Positions 29,397-38,017 of a DNA stretch of 64,000 nucleotides are shown piece by piece. Position numbers and translations under genes: made by a program. The notes beneath the pieces were generated by a model that was not told where the DNA came from, did no database searches, and saw nothing but the letters and a program-made list of their open reading frames with translations. Source of the DNA: Paenibacillus protaetiae (GTDB taxonomy: Bacteria; Bacillota; Bacilli; Paenibacillales; Paenibacillaceae); assembly GCF_004135365.1 (NCBI RefSeq), contig NZ_CP035492.1, positions 620,001 through 684,000 of the forward strand. Reading direction: 5' to 3'. Every line of letters begins with the position of its first letter. The stretch's first letter is position 1.

Positions 29397-30389
29397 TTAT
29401 TGCGCCGCCGCTTGATCACTGCTGCTCACCGGTTCGGAAGGCTGGGAGCCTGAGCCGGCCGAAGGGGCTGAATCTGTTTTCAGCACTGGTTTGAATTTCG
29501 CGTCTACGTATGTTTCTGCTTTTACCGTCGTCACAACTTGCGGATACATCACCCCAGGCTGCGGCAATACGGTTTCAACCGTAATGAGAGCCAGATCGCC
29601 TTCAAACGCAATGGAGCTGATCCGCAGCCCGTAGCCCGGGTGCGGCGCTTGTGCCGACACCGTTACTTTGTTGACCTGCTCATTGACCGCATCCACCTGC
29701 AGAGACAAGTCGGTCAGCGGTTTGCCTGCCGGATTGCCCGGATCATTGCCGTCAATTGGCGTGAGCTTGATTTTTTCGTTAACATCGTACAGCCAGCCGG
29801 CCGCTTCACTGCGGGTAATCGGATTTTTCGGATAAAATTTGTTCGCCGAGTCCGTTTGCGCAATGTTCGTAATCAGGAGGACCTGAATGCTGCTGGAATA
29901 CGCCGGGTTAATGTCCGCTTCATCCGCTACAATACGGTACAAGTCAATAAGAGGAAATGTGCCCTTGTGCAGCAAGCCTTGAACCAGGTGGTAGGCGAAC
30001 TGTTCTTTGGTCATCGGGGTTTCGGCTTTGACATCTTTAGGAATGTCGAGACCGTTCAGCTGCCCCACGATAAAAGCATCGGCGTACCAGGCGCCGTCCT
30101 TCAGGTTGGCGAAATAGTCCGTAACCTGCGGCTCGCGGATAAAACGGATGTTGTCGATGTTCAGATCGAGCCCTTTTACAATAAGTGAAATGCCGGAGGC
30201 ATAATCCAGAGTGCCCTGCGGGTTAAACAGCCCGTCTCCCGTGCCCGAAATAATGCCCTGCTTCTCAAGTGCGCTGATTTTGGAATCGTTAGGATCGGCG
30301 CTCGTATCGCTAAACGCAAACACGGTCTGCCCAACCATCGTCAGCATAAGACCAATCAGCACAACTGAAAATAAACGTCGGAGTTTCAT
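29397..30389 (-). CDS. S-layer homology domain protein
   Basis: The 330-residue secreted protein has a signal peptide (MKLRRLFSVVLIGLMLTMVGQTVFA) and three SLH-like repeats at about residues 27-85, 90-145 and 150-210 (for example FSDTSADPNDSKISALEKQ and KFYPKNPITRSEAAGWLYD), which anchor proteins to secondary cell-wall polymers. The C-terminal region (VNKVTVSAQAPHPGYGLRI to TYVDAKFKP) resembles the PrcB-type C-terminal domain; this is tentative. The last 20 residues are Ser/Gly/Pro-rich. Confidence 0.82.
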   Translation of the reverse strand: MKLRRLFSVVLIGLMLTMVGQTVFAFSDTSADPNDSKISALEKQGIISGTGDGLFNPQGTLDYASGISLIVKGLDLNIDNIRFIREPQVTDYFANLKDGAWYADAFIVGQLNGLDIPKDVKAETPMTKEQFAYHLVQGLLHKGTFPLIDLYRIVADEADINPAYSSSIQVLLITNIAQTDSANKFYPKNPITRSEAAGWLYDVNEKIKLTPIDGNDPGNPAGKPLTDLSLQVDAVNEQVNKVTVSAQAPHPGYGLRISSIAFEGDLALITVETVLPQPGVMYPQVVTTVKAETYVDAKFKPVLKTDSAPSAGSGSQPSEPVSSSDQAAAQ

Positions 30390-30526
30390 GCAGTATCACC
30401 TCATCATCAATTTGTTGGTCATGTCTTATGAACGTTTAGGGTCTGGAAAATGTTGCAGCATTATTTGATTGGGTGGGGAAAAGTATGAAGCGGATAAATC
30501 GGGGTAAAAAATTGAAACTATTAATA

Positions 30527-30555
30527 TTGACTTCCGCCCGGAATATTGGTATATT
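30527..30555 (+). promoter_or_regulatory. Promoter of tRNA-Val
   Basis: TTGACT (30527-30532), 17 bases, TATATT (30550-30555); the same two hexamers as the other tRNA promoter at 27286. Confidence 0.75.
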
Positions 30556-30579
30556 ATTTCTTGTCACTACTTCATTTCT

Positions 30580-30652
30580 GATCTGTTAGCTCAGCTGGGA
30601 GAGCACTATCTTGACAGGGTAGGGGTCAGTGGTTCGAGCCCACTACAGATCA
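30580..30652 (+). tRNA. tRNA-Val (GAC)
   Basis: A 73-base cloverleaf: acceptor GATCTGT/ACAGATC, discriminator A, anticodon loop TTGACAG giving GAC, T loop GGTTCGAGCC. CCA is not encoded. It has its own promoter and terminator. Confidence 0.94.
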
Positions 30653-30660
30653 TACTTAAA

Positions 30661-30694
30661 AAACCCGAGAAACGTTGATTTCTCGGGTTTTTTT
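30661..30694 (+). terminator. tRNA-Val terminator
   Basis: ACCCGAGAAA (30663-30672) and TTTCTCGGGT (30679-30688) form a perfect stem followed by TTTTTT. The leading AAAA also lets it work for the minus-strand gene ending at 30706. Confidence 0.92.
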
Positions 30695-30705
30695 CTGTTT
30701 CAAAC

Positions 30706-30942
30706 TCACAATCCTTGTATGACATAGGTGATAATAAGAAGCGGAGTCATAGCAAGAAATCCTGTTGTGCCCGATATGGACCTGTCTATTTTTTTGAATT
30801 TATAGGCGGCGGGCCAACCTAGTGATACAAAAGCGCCAACGATGATGCTTCGCAGCCATGTATGGCTGTCCGGCACGAGCATTGCCGTTGTATAAATGAT
30901 TAGATAAAGCAGGTTGAATAAAATGACCGTTCGTAAATTCAT
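30706..30942 (-). CDS. Small membrane protein, unknown function
   Basis: The 78-residue product has three probable membrane helices (VILFNLLYLIIYTTAMLV, IIVGAFVSLGWPAAY, GFLAMTPLLIITYVI). An AAGGGGA ribosome binding site precedes the ATG. I recognise no family. It may be co-transcribed with the small membrane gene that lies 34 bases upstream on the same strand. Confidence 0.65.
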   Translation of the reverse strand: MNLRTVILFNLLYLIIYTTAMLVPDSHTWLRSIIVGAFVSLGWPAAYKFKKIDRSISGTTGFLAMTPLLIITYVIQGL

Positions 30943-30976
30943 TGCAAGTTCCCCTTTGTAAACCCATTCTGTCGCC

Positions 30977-31180
30977 TCATAAAATCAGCCTCAACAGCCA
31001 TGCTATGATGAAAATTGCCCCTGCAATCAGGCAAACGAGCCCGCGTAACTTGGTGAAGGCGATATCTGAGTCGGTGATTTCTTCCCGGCCTGTTCTTTTA
31101 AATATCCATAAATCCGGCTGTTTAACGGCTAATATACCTAATCCCAAAAAGAGACTGCCAAGCACAAATAATAGGATCAT
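30977..31180 (-). CDS. Small membrane protein, DUF6199-like
   Basis: The product is 67 residues with two membrane helices (MILLFVLGSLFLGLGILAV and LVCLIAGAIFIIAWLLRLIL) flanking a short polar loop (KQPDLWIFKRTGREEITDSD). The pattern is that of the small DUF6199-type proteins; the match is by eye. The start is set by AAGGAGG seven bases before the ATG; an upstream open stretch of 63 codons is not needed. Confidence 0.6.
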   Translation of the reverse strand: MILLFVLGSLFLGLGILAVKQPDLWIFKRTGREEITDSDIAFTKLRGLVCLIAGAIFIIAWLLRLIL

Positions 31181-31387
31181 GATCTTCGCCTCCTTCATCA
31201 TGCAATTTTGCACCTGCACGTTTGTACATATTATATTTGTCATTTGTTGTCTAATCTCCTGCCGGCATAAGGTTGAACTCAGCTTGGCCAACCGGCTGCC
31301 AGCGTATGTCGCGGCTGCGGCCAAACCTATGATAAGCTGTACGTAAAGGAATTGGCTTTGATAGGCCATAGACGAAAGGGATTACGG

Positions 31388-33579
31388 ATGTCTTTAACGT
31401 ATGATTATTTACGGCTTTATAAAACGTTTGCCGTTAGGAGCGGCGTGGACATAGCGGTTCAGGCGACGTCGGAGCAGCTGGCGCTGGCGCTTGGCTGTTC
31501 GGCCCGCAACGCCAAGCTGATTATCCGCAAAATGGAAGCGCGGGGCTGGGCCCGCTACACGCCGGGCCGCGGCAGGGGAAACGTATCGGAGATTCGTTTT
31601 CTGCTTCCTTTTGAGACAACTTTGGAGCAGGAAGCGAAACGTCTGGTTAAGGACGGGAAGGTTGAAGAAGCCTTTAAAATGGTACAGGCGTACGGCGAGC
31701 TGTCTTCTTTTCAGGAGGAGACGTTTATGCGGTGGCTGTCCGGTTATTTTGGCTATTCGGTCGAAAGCCGGCGCGGTGAGTATGTGGAAACGTTAAAGCT
31801 GCCGCTTTTCCGGGAGCTGAACGGGAGCAGCACGCTGGACCCTGCGCAATCGTTTTATGCGCTCGATATGCATTTGATTCGGCAGCTGTACGATACGCTT
31901 GTGGTGCGGGATGCTGCTGCCGGCCGGTATGCAGGGGCGCTCGCCCATCATTGGAAGCGGGATGATTCGGCTGCCGAATGGACGTTTTATTTGCGCAAAG
32001 GGGTGCTTTTTCACCATGGCGGGGAACTGACAGCGGAAGATGTACGGTTCAGCTTGTTGCGGCTAAGGGATAACGGATCGCAGCAGCGATGGCTGGCCGA
32101 GGACATTGAATCGGTGCATGTGCTGAACCGCTATGCGGTCAAGGTAAAGCTTAAGCGGCCGAATTTTCTGTTTCTCGCTTATGTGAGCTACCCGCCGATG
32201 TCGATCGTCCCGCAGCAGCTGGCTGCCCGACCCGCTGTATTGCCGATGCAGACTGTGCCGGCTTCAGACCGGAGTCCGTCAGGTACGGTCCAAAGTTCAG
32301 CTGCGGCTCCCTCGGGGATAATGCCCCGGATTCAACTCCAAGCCTGTCGGATACGGCGGTGTCAAATTCGAATCTGCCCTTCACTGAGCTGTTCGCAACT
32401 GCGGCTCCGCCCGGTACGGGACCGTATCGTTATGTGATGCAGGACAGCGGAAAATATATAATGGAAGCTTTTGACCGCCATTATGCGGGAAGGGCGATGA
32501 TTGACCGCATTGAGCTGACGGTTGTGCCGTCCGGCCAAGGACTTGCCCTGCATCCCGCCGCTTCGCTGCTGGTGGATACGGATGATATTCCGGGCAGCGT
32601 TCCGGCGCTTGTTCCGGATTGGAGACGGCAAGAGCAATTAACCGGCTGTACGCTCCTTACGTTCAACCAAAATAAACAAGGGCCGCTGGCCGATTATATG
32701 GTGCGGCAAGCCATTCGAATGGCGGTAAACCGCTGGAAGATGGCCGAGGAGCTTGGCCGCTCCAGAGTTTGCCCTGCCGACGGCTTTGGCCTAGAGGAGG
32801 GGGCTGGCCTCCTTGGAGAAGTTGGCGGCTTGGAAGGAGCTGAGCGCCTTGGGGGAGTTGGTGACCTAGCGGGCGCTAACGGTCCTGGGGAAGTTCGTAG
32901 CCGTGCCGATGAGGAGCTTGAAGCAGTTGCCCTCCCTGGCGAAGCGGTCAATCTTGGCGGCGTTGCCCGCCTTGACCTTGCCAGCGCCGCCCCCCTAGCA
33001 GGGGCTGCCCGCCGTGCCGCTTCGGCCGCGTACATGGACGCAGACTGGAGCCTGGAGCAGGCTGTTCAGCTGCTGGCCCAGTCCTCGTACGGCGGAGAAG
33101 CGCTGCGCCTGATCACTTATGAGCGGCATGCGCCGGATGCGTACTGGTTGAAGCGGGAATTAGCCATCGCCGGCATTTGTTTGGACGTTGAAATTGTTCC
33201 TTGGAAAAGGCTGCTGCAGCCTTCTCTCATGGCGCTGGCGGATATGATTTTGTTTGAGCTGCCCAGCAGCGAAGGAATTATCCGGCTGCTCGAAAGCCTC
33301 AAATCGCATTTTATCCGCGCGCATTTGAGCGAAGCTCAGGCCGCCGCCATAGATGAGGCGGTTGAATCGCTTTTGTCCGTCCCGGACGAAGAGGAGCGGC
33401 AGCGCCTGTTCCGCGGAATCGAGCAGCGGCTGAAGGAGGAAGCGGCGCTGCTGTTCCTGGTACGCAAAAGCGTCCGCAGCCACACGCATCCGTCCCTTCA
33501 GGGCGCAAGCCTGAATGCCGGGGGCTGGGTTGATTTTAAACGGTTGTGGTTTGAGCCCGAAGCATACGATGCCGAATAG
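31388..33579 (+). pseudogene. SgrR-like regulator/solute-binding protein, frameshifted as read
   Basis: The N-terminal 110 residues resemble the SgrR winged-helix DNA-binding domain (TSEQLALALGCSARNAKLIIRK). The rest is a family 5 (oligopeptide/nickel type) solute-binding domain (AQSFYALDMHLIRQLYDTLV, WTFYLRKGVLFHHGGELTAED) used as a ligand sensor in such one-component regulators. The frame changes between about 32200 and 32370. One G added to GGGG at 32314-32317 joins both parts (SGDNAPDSTPSLSDTAVSNS). A low-complexity Gly/Ala/Glu/Leu-rich segment (32790-33020) interrupts the solute-binding domain. The second part alone is an ORF from 32359. Confidence 0.78.
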
Positions 33580-33625
33580 CCGGAGCAGGAGGGGCGGGCT
33601 GGGCATGAACAGGCGGAGCACGCTT

Positions 33626-33663
33626 AAAAGGTGAAATCCGCTCTTGCGATTTGCCCTTTTTTT
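33626..33663 (+). terminator. Terminator after the SgrR-like gene
   Basis: AAAAGG...CCTTTTTTT with an imperfect inner stem (GAAATC/GATTT) around a TCTT loop. Confidence 0.55.
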
Positions 33664-33734
33664 CGCTGCATTTCGGCCGCATAATAGGAGCTGCAGAGTA
33701 TAGGAAACCATAAGTGGAGCGAGGGACTGTGGCG

Positions 33735-34214
33735 ATGGATTTGAAACTGGATATAAAAGAAGACGATTTGACGGGAGACCAGGTGATCGCTCTAATTGCC
33801 GAGCATCTTCATGGGATGACGCTTCATTCCCCGCCGGAAAGCATCCATGCTTTACATTTGGACGGGCTGAAGGCGCCGGAATTGACATTTTGGAGCGCAT
33901 GGGACGGCGGCCGGCTGGCCGGGATGGGCGCGCTGAAGGATCTCGGCGGCGGCCACGGCGAAGTGAAGTCGATGCGGACGAGCGCCGATTATTTAAGACG
34001 GGGCGTGGCAACGCAAATGCTGGCGCATATTATTCAGGAAGCGGAACGGAGAGGCTACAGCCGGATCAGCCTGGAGACGGGTTCAATGGATGCTTTTATG
34101 CCCGCCAGGAAGCTGTATGCCGGGTTTGGCTTTCACTGCTGCGGGCCGTTCGCAGATTATAAGGAAGATCCGTACAGCGTGTTTATGACCAAGCAGCTGA
34201 ACCTGCATCCTTGA
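33735..34214 (+). CDS. ysnE: GNAT N-acetyltransferase, YsnE-like
   Basis: The 159-residue protein matches Bacillus subtilis YsnE in its characteristic blocks: SPPESIHALHLDGLKAPE, LTFWSAWDGG, GEVKSMRTSADYLRRGVA (acetyl-CoA binding motif A), RGYSRISLETGSM and FGFHCCGPFADYKEDPYSVFMTK. YsnE is a putative acetyltransferase linked to indole-acetic-acid production in plant-associated Bacillus; the substrate is unproven. ATG 33735 is preferred over GTG 33714, but the ribosome binding site (GAGGG) is modest. Confidence 0.85.
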   Translation: MDLKLDIKEDDLTGDQVIALIAEHLHGMTLHSPPESIHALHLDGLKAPELTFWSAWDGGRLAGMGALKDLGGGHGEVKSMRTSADYLRRGVATQMLAHIIQEAERRGYSRISLETGSMDAFMPARKLYAGFGFHCCGPFADYKEDPYSVFMTKQLNLHP

Positions 34215-34309
34215 CGGACAGGTATTTCATTGTACGATAATCCCCGCATGTCAAACAAGGCAAGCTTACAAGCGCCTCAATCGGAGCCGCGCAAGCTTTC
34301 CTGCTTCTG

Positions 34310-34341
34310 GAACGCCTGGACAAGGCGTTCTTTTCTTTTAT
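34310..34341 (+). terminator. Terminator
   Basis: GAACGCC (34310-34316) and GGCGTTC (34324-34330) with a TGGACAA loop, followed by TTTTCTTTT. It lies 95 bases past the ysnE stop; nothing else is seen in 34215-34479. Confidence 0.75.
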
Positions 34342-34479
34342 TTTATGGGACAAAATAACTATTCTCCAGTATAATTGAGTTAAATTGTGAATTTATGACA
34401 TCCTGCGTAACTTCTAGCACCTGTAAGACAATGCCCGTACAGCGGAGTAACGATAGGAATAGGAGGGAAGCAGCTTCGG

Positions 34480-34626
34480 ATGTGGAACGTGCTTGCAAGC
34501 GAAATTGAATTCGAAGTGATGTCGTTAAACGAACTGCGTAAATTTTTGAAAAAAAGCAATGTCATCGTCATTGATATTAAACCAGCGCATTCCGACACGG
34601 TTATCGTTTTCTATAAAGGAAACTAA
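34480..34626 (+). CDS. Small hypothetical protein, 48 residues
   Basis: A strong AGGAGGG (34461-34467) precedes ATG 34480. The product (MWNVLASEIEFEVMSLNELR..., ending VIVFYKGN) is a compact alpha/beta-looking soluble peptide without signal or membrane helix. I recognise no family. It lies 47 bases ahead of the glycosyltransferase gene and could be translated from the same transcript. Confidence 0.55.
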   Translation: MWNVLASEIEFEVMSLNELRKFLKKSNVIVIDIKPAHSDTVIVFYKGN

Positions 34627-34673
34627 ATCTTGTCAGCCTGTCATATGTATATTTATATGAAGGGGGCTAAAGT

Positions 34674-35771
34674 ATGGGGATATGGCTGTTAATTCCAGTA
34701 CTGGCCGGATGTTTCTCCGGCTTTTTTCTGTTCCGCAAACGCACTCTTGTGCTATCCGAGGCGACAGATCAGCAACCCCGCAACATCTCCATTATCATTC
34801 CCGCCCGGAACGAAGAACGCAATTTGCCGTTTCTTCTGGATTCACTTAAGTCGCAGACGCTGCAGCCTTATGAAGTGATTGTGGTGGACGATTTCTCGGA
34901 AGACCGGACCCGGGAAATTGCCGAAAGTTACGGCGTGAAGGTCATTGCCAACAGCGAGCTGCCGGACAGATGGACCGGCAAAAGCTGGGCGGTTTGGAAC
35001 GGCTACCAGCATGCTTCCGGCGATATGTTCGTTTTTTTGGATGCCGATATCCGGCTGGCACCGGGGGCGCTTGCTTCTTTGATGAAAGCGAAGGAGAAGT
35101 CGGGCGGCGTTATTTCGGTCGTTCCGTTTCACCAAACGGAAAAGTTTTATGAGAAGCTGGCTCTTGTTATGAATGTATTGGGGTTGTTTGCTTTTACGTC
35201 GGTGTTCGAAGGCCGCAACCCGCGCAAAGGGCTGTACGGCTCCTGCATTGTCGCTTCCCGTGACGATTACGAGAACATTAACGGCCATGAAAGCATCAAA
35301 TCCGAGGTGCTGGACGACTTGTTCCTTGGCGCCAAATTTATCGGAGCGGGCATCCCGGTTACTAATTTTATCGGCTACGGGCTTGTGTCGTTCCGGATGT
35401 ACCCGGGCGGCATCAAAGACGAAATCGAAGGTTTCAGCAAAGGAGCGGTATTAAGCACCTCGACGCTGAATCCGTGGACGATTGTGTTTGTTGCGCTATG
35501 GGTGCTCGGGCTGATCGTATCGGAATCCGTATTTGCTTTCATCGGCACCTCTTTCCTTGTTCCTCTGCTGATCGGTTATGTCCTGTATATGCTCCAGCTG
35601 TTTTATTTCGTGAAGTATGTAGGCGTTTTTGGCATTGTGATGCCTGTCCTTCATCTTTTCTCTGCGCTGTTTTTTATTGCGGTTATGCTGTATTCGGCTT
35701 ACCAGGTCGTCTTTCTGGGCCATGTAAGATGGAAGGGAAGGCATGTTCAGGTAGGGGGCAAGCAAAGCTGA
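34674..35771 (+). CDS. Membrane glycosyltransferase family 2 (CrtQ-like)
   Basis: The 365-residue protein has an N-terminal membrane helix, a GT-A domain (ISIIIPARNEERNLPFLLDSL, VIVVDDFSEDRTREIA, the DxD-type VFLDADIRLAPGAL near residue 120, and an acceptor block with LDDLFLG), and three or four C-terminal membrane helices. The layout resembles CrtQ-type 4,4'-diaponeurosporenoate glycosyltransferases and related polyprenol or glycolipid enzymes. It is translationally coupled (TGATG) to a PlsY-like acyltransferase, which suggests that a lipid or carotenoid is glycosylated and then acylated. AAGGGGG precedes the ATG. Confidence 0.82.
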   Translation: MGIWLLIPVLAGCFSGFFLFRKRTLVLSEATDQQPRNISIIIPARNEERNLPFLLDSLKSQTLQPYEVIVVDDFSEDRTREIAESYGVKVIANSELPDRWTGKSWAVWNGYQHASGDMFVFLDADIRLAPGALASLMKAKEKSGGVISVVPFHQTEKFYEKLALVMNVLGLFAFTSVFEGRNPRKGLYGSCIVASRDDYENINGHESIKSEVLDDLFLGAKFIGAGIPVTNFIGYGLVSFRMYPGGIKDEIEGFSKGAVLSTSTLNPWTIVFVALWVLGLIVSESVFAFIGTSFLVPLLIGYVLYMLQLFYFVKYVGVFGIVMPVLHLFSALFFIAVMLYSAYQVVFLGHVRWKGRHVQVGGKQS

Positions 35772-36403
35772 TGATCGTATTGCTGACGGCGTGTACATTT
35801 ATTTCCGGCTCTCTGATGTTCTCCTATTGGTTTGGGCTGCTGGCCAAAAAAAATATTAAAACGGTCGGCGACGGCAATCCGGGCGCGCTCAATTTATGGA
35901 AAGCAAGCGGGTATAAGTGGGGGATTGCAGGACTGATGCTTGATTTTCTAAAAGGCTACCTGCCGCTTGCGGCCGTGATGCTTGGAAGTGGATACGCCGG
36001 CCATTACGGCATGATCCCGATAGCTGTCGCTCCGATCGCCGGGCATGCGTTCAGCCCTTTCCTGAAAGGGAAAGGGGGCAAGGCGATTGCGGTCACCTTC
36101 GGCGTCTGGAGCGCCATAACGTGGTTCGAGGCTTCCCTTGCATATGCGGTCATTCTGGCCGTGATGGTTGCCGTCACCCGCGTGGCCAACAAGGGCAAAC
36201 CGATATCGAGCGAAACGGACGGCTTGCATATTGTGTGCGGCATGCTGCTGCTGCTGGTTTATTTGGCGGTAAGGCCGTTCGCAGCCGCCGTGCTTTGGGT
36301 ATGGGCCGGAAGCTTCCTGATATTGGCGTATAAACATCGCCGCGAGCTTGCATCTTTCATCAGAAAAAAAACATCCAAAAATGATTTTAACAGCGGAGTA
36401 TGA
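35771..36403 (+). CDS. PlsY-like glycerol-3-phosphate acyltransferase family membrane protein
   Basis: The 210-residue integral membrane protein carries the PlsY motifs in order: GSLMFSYWFGLLAKKNIKTVGDGNPGALN, WGIAGLMLDFLKGYLP and PIAGHAFSPFLKGKGGKAIAV. PlsY transfers acyl chains from acyl-phosphate to glycerol-3-phosphate. The first motif differs from housekeeping PlsY (usually GS-N-G-TN), so this may be a paralogue with another acceptor. The start ATG 35771 overlaps the stop of the glycosyltransferase gene; an open extension to 35474 is only a shadow of that gene. Confidence 0.85.
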   Translation: MIVLLTACTFISGSLMFSYWFGLLAKKNIKTVGDGNPGALNLWKASGYKWGIAGLMLDFLKGYLPLAAVMLGSGYAGHYGMIPIAVAPIAGHAFSPFLKGKGGKAIAVTFGVWSAITWFEASLAYAVILAVMVAVTRVANKGKPISSETDGLHIVCGMLLLLVYLAVRPFAAAVLWVWAGSFLILAYKHRRELASFIRKKTSKNDFNSGV

Positions 36404-36451
36404 CAGGCGTTTAAAGCCGCCGCAAGTTTCCCGCTGGCAACTGACGCAATG

Positions 36452-36479
36452 CCAAAAGGCCCGGAGAAGGGCCTTTTGG
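36452..36479 (+). terminator. Terminator after the PlsY-like gene
   Basis: CCAAAAGGCCC and GGGCCTTTTGG form a perfect 11-base stem with a GGAGAA-type loop; the T tract lies within the right arm. Confidence 0.65.
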
Positions 36480-36511
36480 ATTGTAATGCTATGCGATAGC
36501 TAATCTGCAGA

Positions 36512-36643
36512 TTAGCAGCCTTTTCCGTAGCCGCCGCCAAATCCGCCGACGCCACAGCTACATGCGATGATCACCAGCAGAATGAAAAGCACCAGTACAA
36601 AACCAGCGCCGCCAAACCCTACACCACCATAACCAAAAGACAT
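36512..36643 (-). CDS. YjcZ-family small sporulation protein (copy 1)
   Basis: A 43-residue protein: glycine-rich start (MSFGYGGVGFGGAGF), a membrane helix (VLVLFILLVIIAC), then SCG and a glycine/tyrosine tail ending GYGKGC. This is the YjcZ pattern of small spore-associated membrane proteins. AGGAGGT precedes the start. A CATATTATA element and a 34-base conserved block lie upstream, shared with the second copy. Confidence 0.85.
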   Translation of the reverse strand: MSFGYGGVGFGGAGFVLVLFILLVIIACSCGVGGFGGGYGKGC

Positions 36644-36677
36644 TGTTCATTGCACCTCCTTGCGTTGGAGTACTGTA

Positions 36678-36739
36678 TATAATATGTAGGGGATTCCAGA
36701 ATGTATGGGTGTTTGCCGGGGAGGCATTTGACCATTTCC
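36678..36739 (-). promoter_or_regulatory. Sporulation-type promoter region of yjcZ copy 1
   Basis: On the minus strand CATATTATA (36686-36678) fits the CATAnnnTA -10 of mother-cell sigma factors E and K. It lies 35 bases from the start codon. The block 36706-36739 is 32/34 identical to 38047-38080 upstream of copy 2. Confidence 0.55.
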
Positions 36740-36830
36740 AGAAGTCATGGCTGATCAGCAGCCATTACGCTTGGGAGAAGGCCGGCGTCAGACGGGTAAC
36801 GGCATTTGGTACACGCACAGGAGGTTTTTT

Positions 36831-36877
36831 AACTAAACAAGGCATGGGAGCGGGCAGCTCCCATGCCTTGTTTAGTT
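36831..36877. repeat. Perfect 21-base inverted repeat at the end of the coat-like gene
   Basis: The arms 36831-36851 and 36857-36877 are exact reverse complements around GGGCA. The right arm overlaps the stop codon of the minus-strand gene. It lacks a U tract on the side needed for the minus strand, so it may stabilise the mRNA end rather than terminate. Confidence 0.7.
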
Positions 36878-37592
36878 ACTGCGGCATAAACCATACGATT
36901 TCGGAAATGCGGACGTACGTGCGGCGGAAACCGGTCTGCAGGACGACATAGGTTGGCGTCACTTCAAGCAGAACGCCTTCCAGCGGTCCACGGGTTGTCA
37001 TAAGCACTACGCAGCATCCAAGGTAGCGGCTTAAGGCTTCCGCCGTATACGGCTCCACGTTCGTAACGGCCTGCACCGGGCCGGCCGGTTCCGGGAAGGT
37101 TTGCGCGGGACCTGTCTGAGCCGGGCTTACTTGTTCCGGGTTCCACGGATTCCACGGATTCCATGGGTTTTGACCCCATGGCGACGATGGATTGGCTCCT
37201 GCCGGCCCCAGCATGGAATTGGGCTGTGCGGCCGGCCCCCATGGCGAAGGACCAAGCTGCGCCGGTCCCGTTTGTGTTCCTCCGGGAAACGGGCTCGCCG
37301 ATATCGGGGCGGTGCTCGTTTTGTGCGCGCCGCCAAACGGCTCCATCGTTTGCGCAGGAAGAACTTGCGCCGGAGCGGCCTGCAGCGGGTTTATCGGCGC
37401 TGGCGCTCCCAGATTGGCTTGAGACGGTCCAAGCAAAGTCGCGCCGGTTGCCGGCAGCGTTTGGGCTTGAACCTGGCCGGGCAATAATTGCGGAATTTTT
37501 TGCGCCGCAGCGCCGCCAAGCGGCAATAAGCTTTGTGCCGCGCTGAACGGCACGGATACGAGCTCGCTGCGTTCCTCATTTGGTTGATACAA
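36876..37592 (-). CDS. Proline-rich protein with C-terminal YuzF/DUF2642-like domain, probable spore coat protein
   Basis: About 170 residues are low-complexity Pro/Ala/Gln/Gly-rich sequence with short repeats (NPWNPWNPWNP, GPAQTGPAQ). The last 55 residues (YLGCCVVLMTTRGPLEGVLLEVTPTYVVLQ to RISEIVWFMP) look like the Sm-like fold of YuzF/DUF2642 proteins found in spore coats. TTG 37592 is chosen because GGGAGC sits seven bases ahead; an earlier TTG (37640) has no ribosome binding site. It lies between the two YjcZ genes on the same strand. Confidence 0.65.
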   Translation of the reverse strand: MYQPNEERSELVSVPFSAAQSLLPLGGAAAQKIPQLLPGQVQAQTLPATGATLLGPSQANLGAPAPINPLQAAPAQVLPAQTMEPFGGAHKTSTAPISASPFPGGTQTGPAQLGPSPWGPAAQPNSMLGPAGANPSSPWGQNPWNPWNPWNPEQVSPAQTGPAQTFPEPAGPVQAVTNVEPYTAEALSRYLGCCVVLMTTRGPLEGVLLEVTPTYVVLQTGFRRTYVRISEIVWFMPQ

Positions 37593-37726
37593 GTTATCAG
37601 CTCCCTGAAGATATAGACTCGAACCCATCATATGCAGCAAATGCCCAGCCGTTCAGCAATTGGGCGTTTGCCTTATAGTCTGCATCCATGTGCAGCTGCA
37701 GCTCTCGGCTTGTCCGTTTCCGCACC

Positions 37727-37757
37727 AAAATAAGAGGCCCGTTAAACGGGCCTCTTA
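37727..37757 (-). terminator. Terminator of yjcZ copy 2
   Basis: TAAGAGGCCCGTT and AACGGGCCTCTTA are exact reverse complements. On the minus strand the hairpin is followed by TTTT. Confidence 0.75.
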
Positions 37758-37815
37758 GCGGAATGATGCACGGGAATGTTTTTAAATACAGGGAGGTTTA
37801 AGCATTCGGCGGGTA

Positions 37816-37983
37816 TTAGTAGCCTTTACCATAGCCTTCGCCGTAGCCGCCGCCGTAACCGCCGTAACCGAGTCCGCCGCCAAAGCCGAAAATACCGCAG
37901 CTGCAAGCAATGATTACGAGCAGAATGAAAAGTACCAATACGAAACCAGCACCGCCAAAACCGCCGCCAACAAATCCTGACAT
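37816..37983 (-). CDS. YjcZ-family small sporulation protein (copy 2)
   Basis: A 55-residue paralogue of the gene at 36512: MSGFVGGGFGG, then the same AGFVLVLFILLVIIACSCG core, and a longer GYGGYGGGYGEGYGKGY tail. AAGGAGGTGC precedes the start. The shared core and shared upstream DNA indicate a local duplication with the coat-like gene between the copies. Confidence 0.87.
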   Translation of the reverse strand: MSGFVGGGFGGAGFVLVLFILLVIIACSCGIFGFGGGLGYGGYGGGYGEGYGKGY

Positions 37984-38017
37984 ATTGAGTGCACCTCCTT
38001 GTGGATTGACTACTCTT

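Noticed and set aside
35474-35770. Long 5' extension of the PlsY-like gene
   Set aside because: It overlaps the glycosyltransferase gene in another frame and gives an improbable Cys-rich N-terminus; ATG 35771 is coupled to the upstream stop.
36831-36877. Inverted repeat as a terminator of the coat-like gene
   Set aside because: The stem is perfect, but on the minus strand it is followed by A rather than T residues, so I list it as a repeat only.
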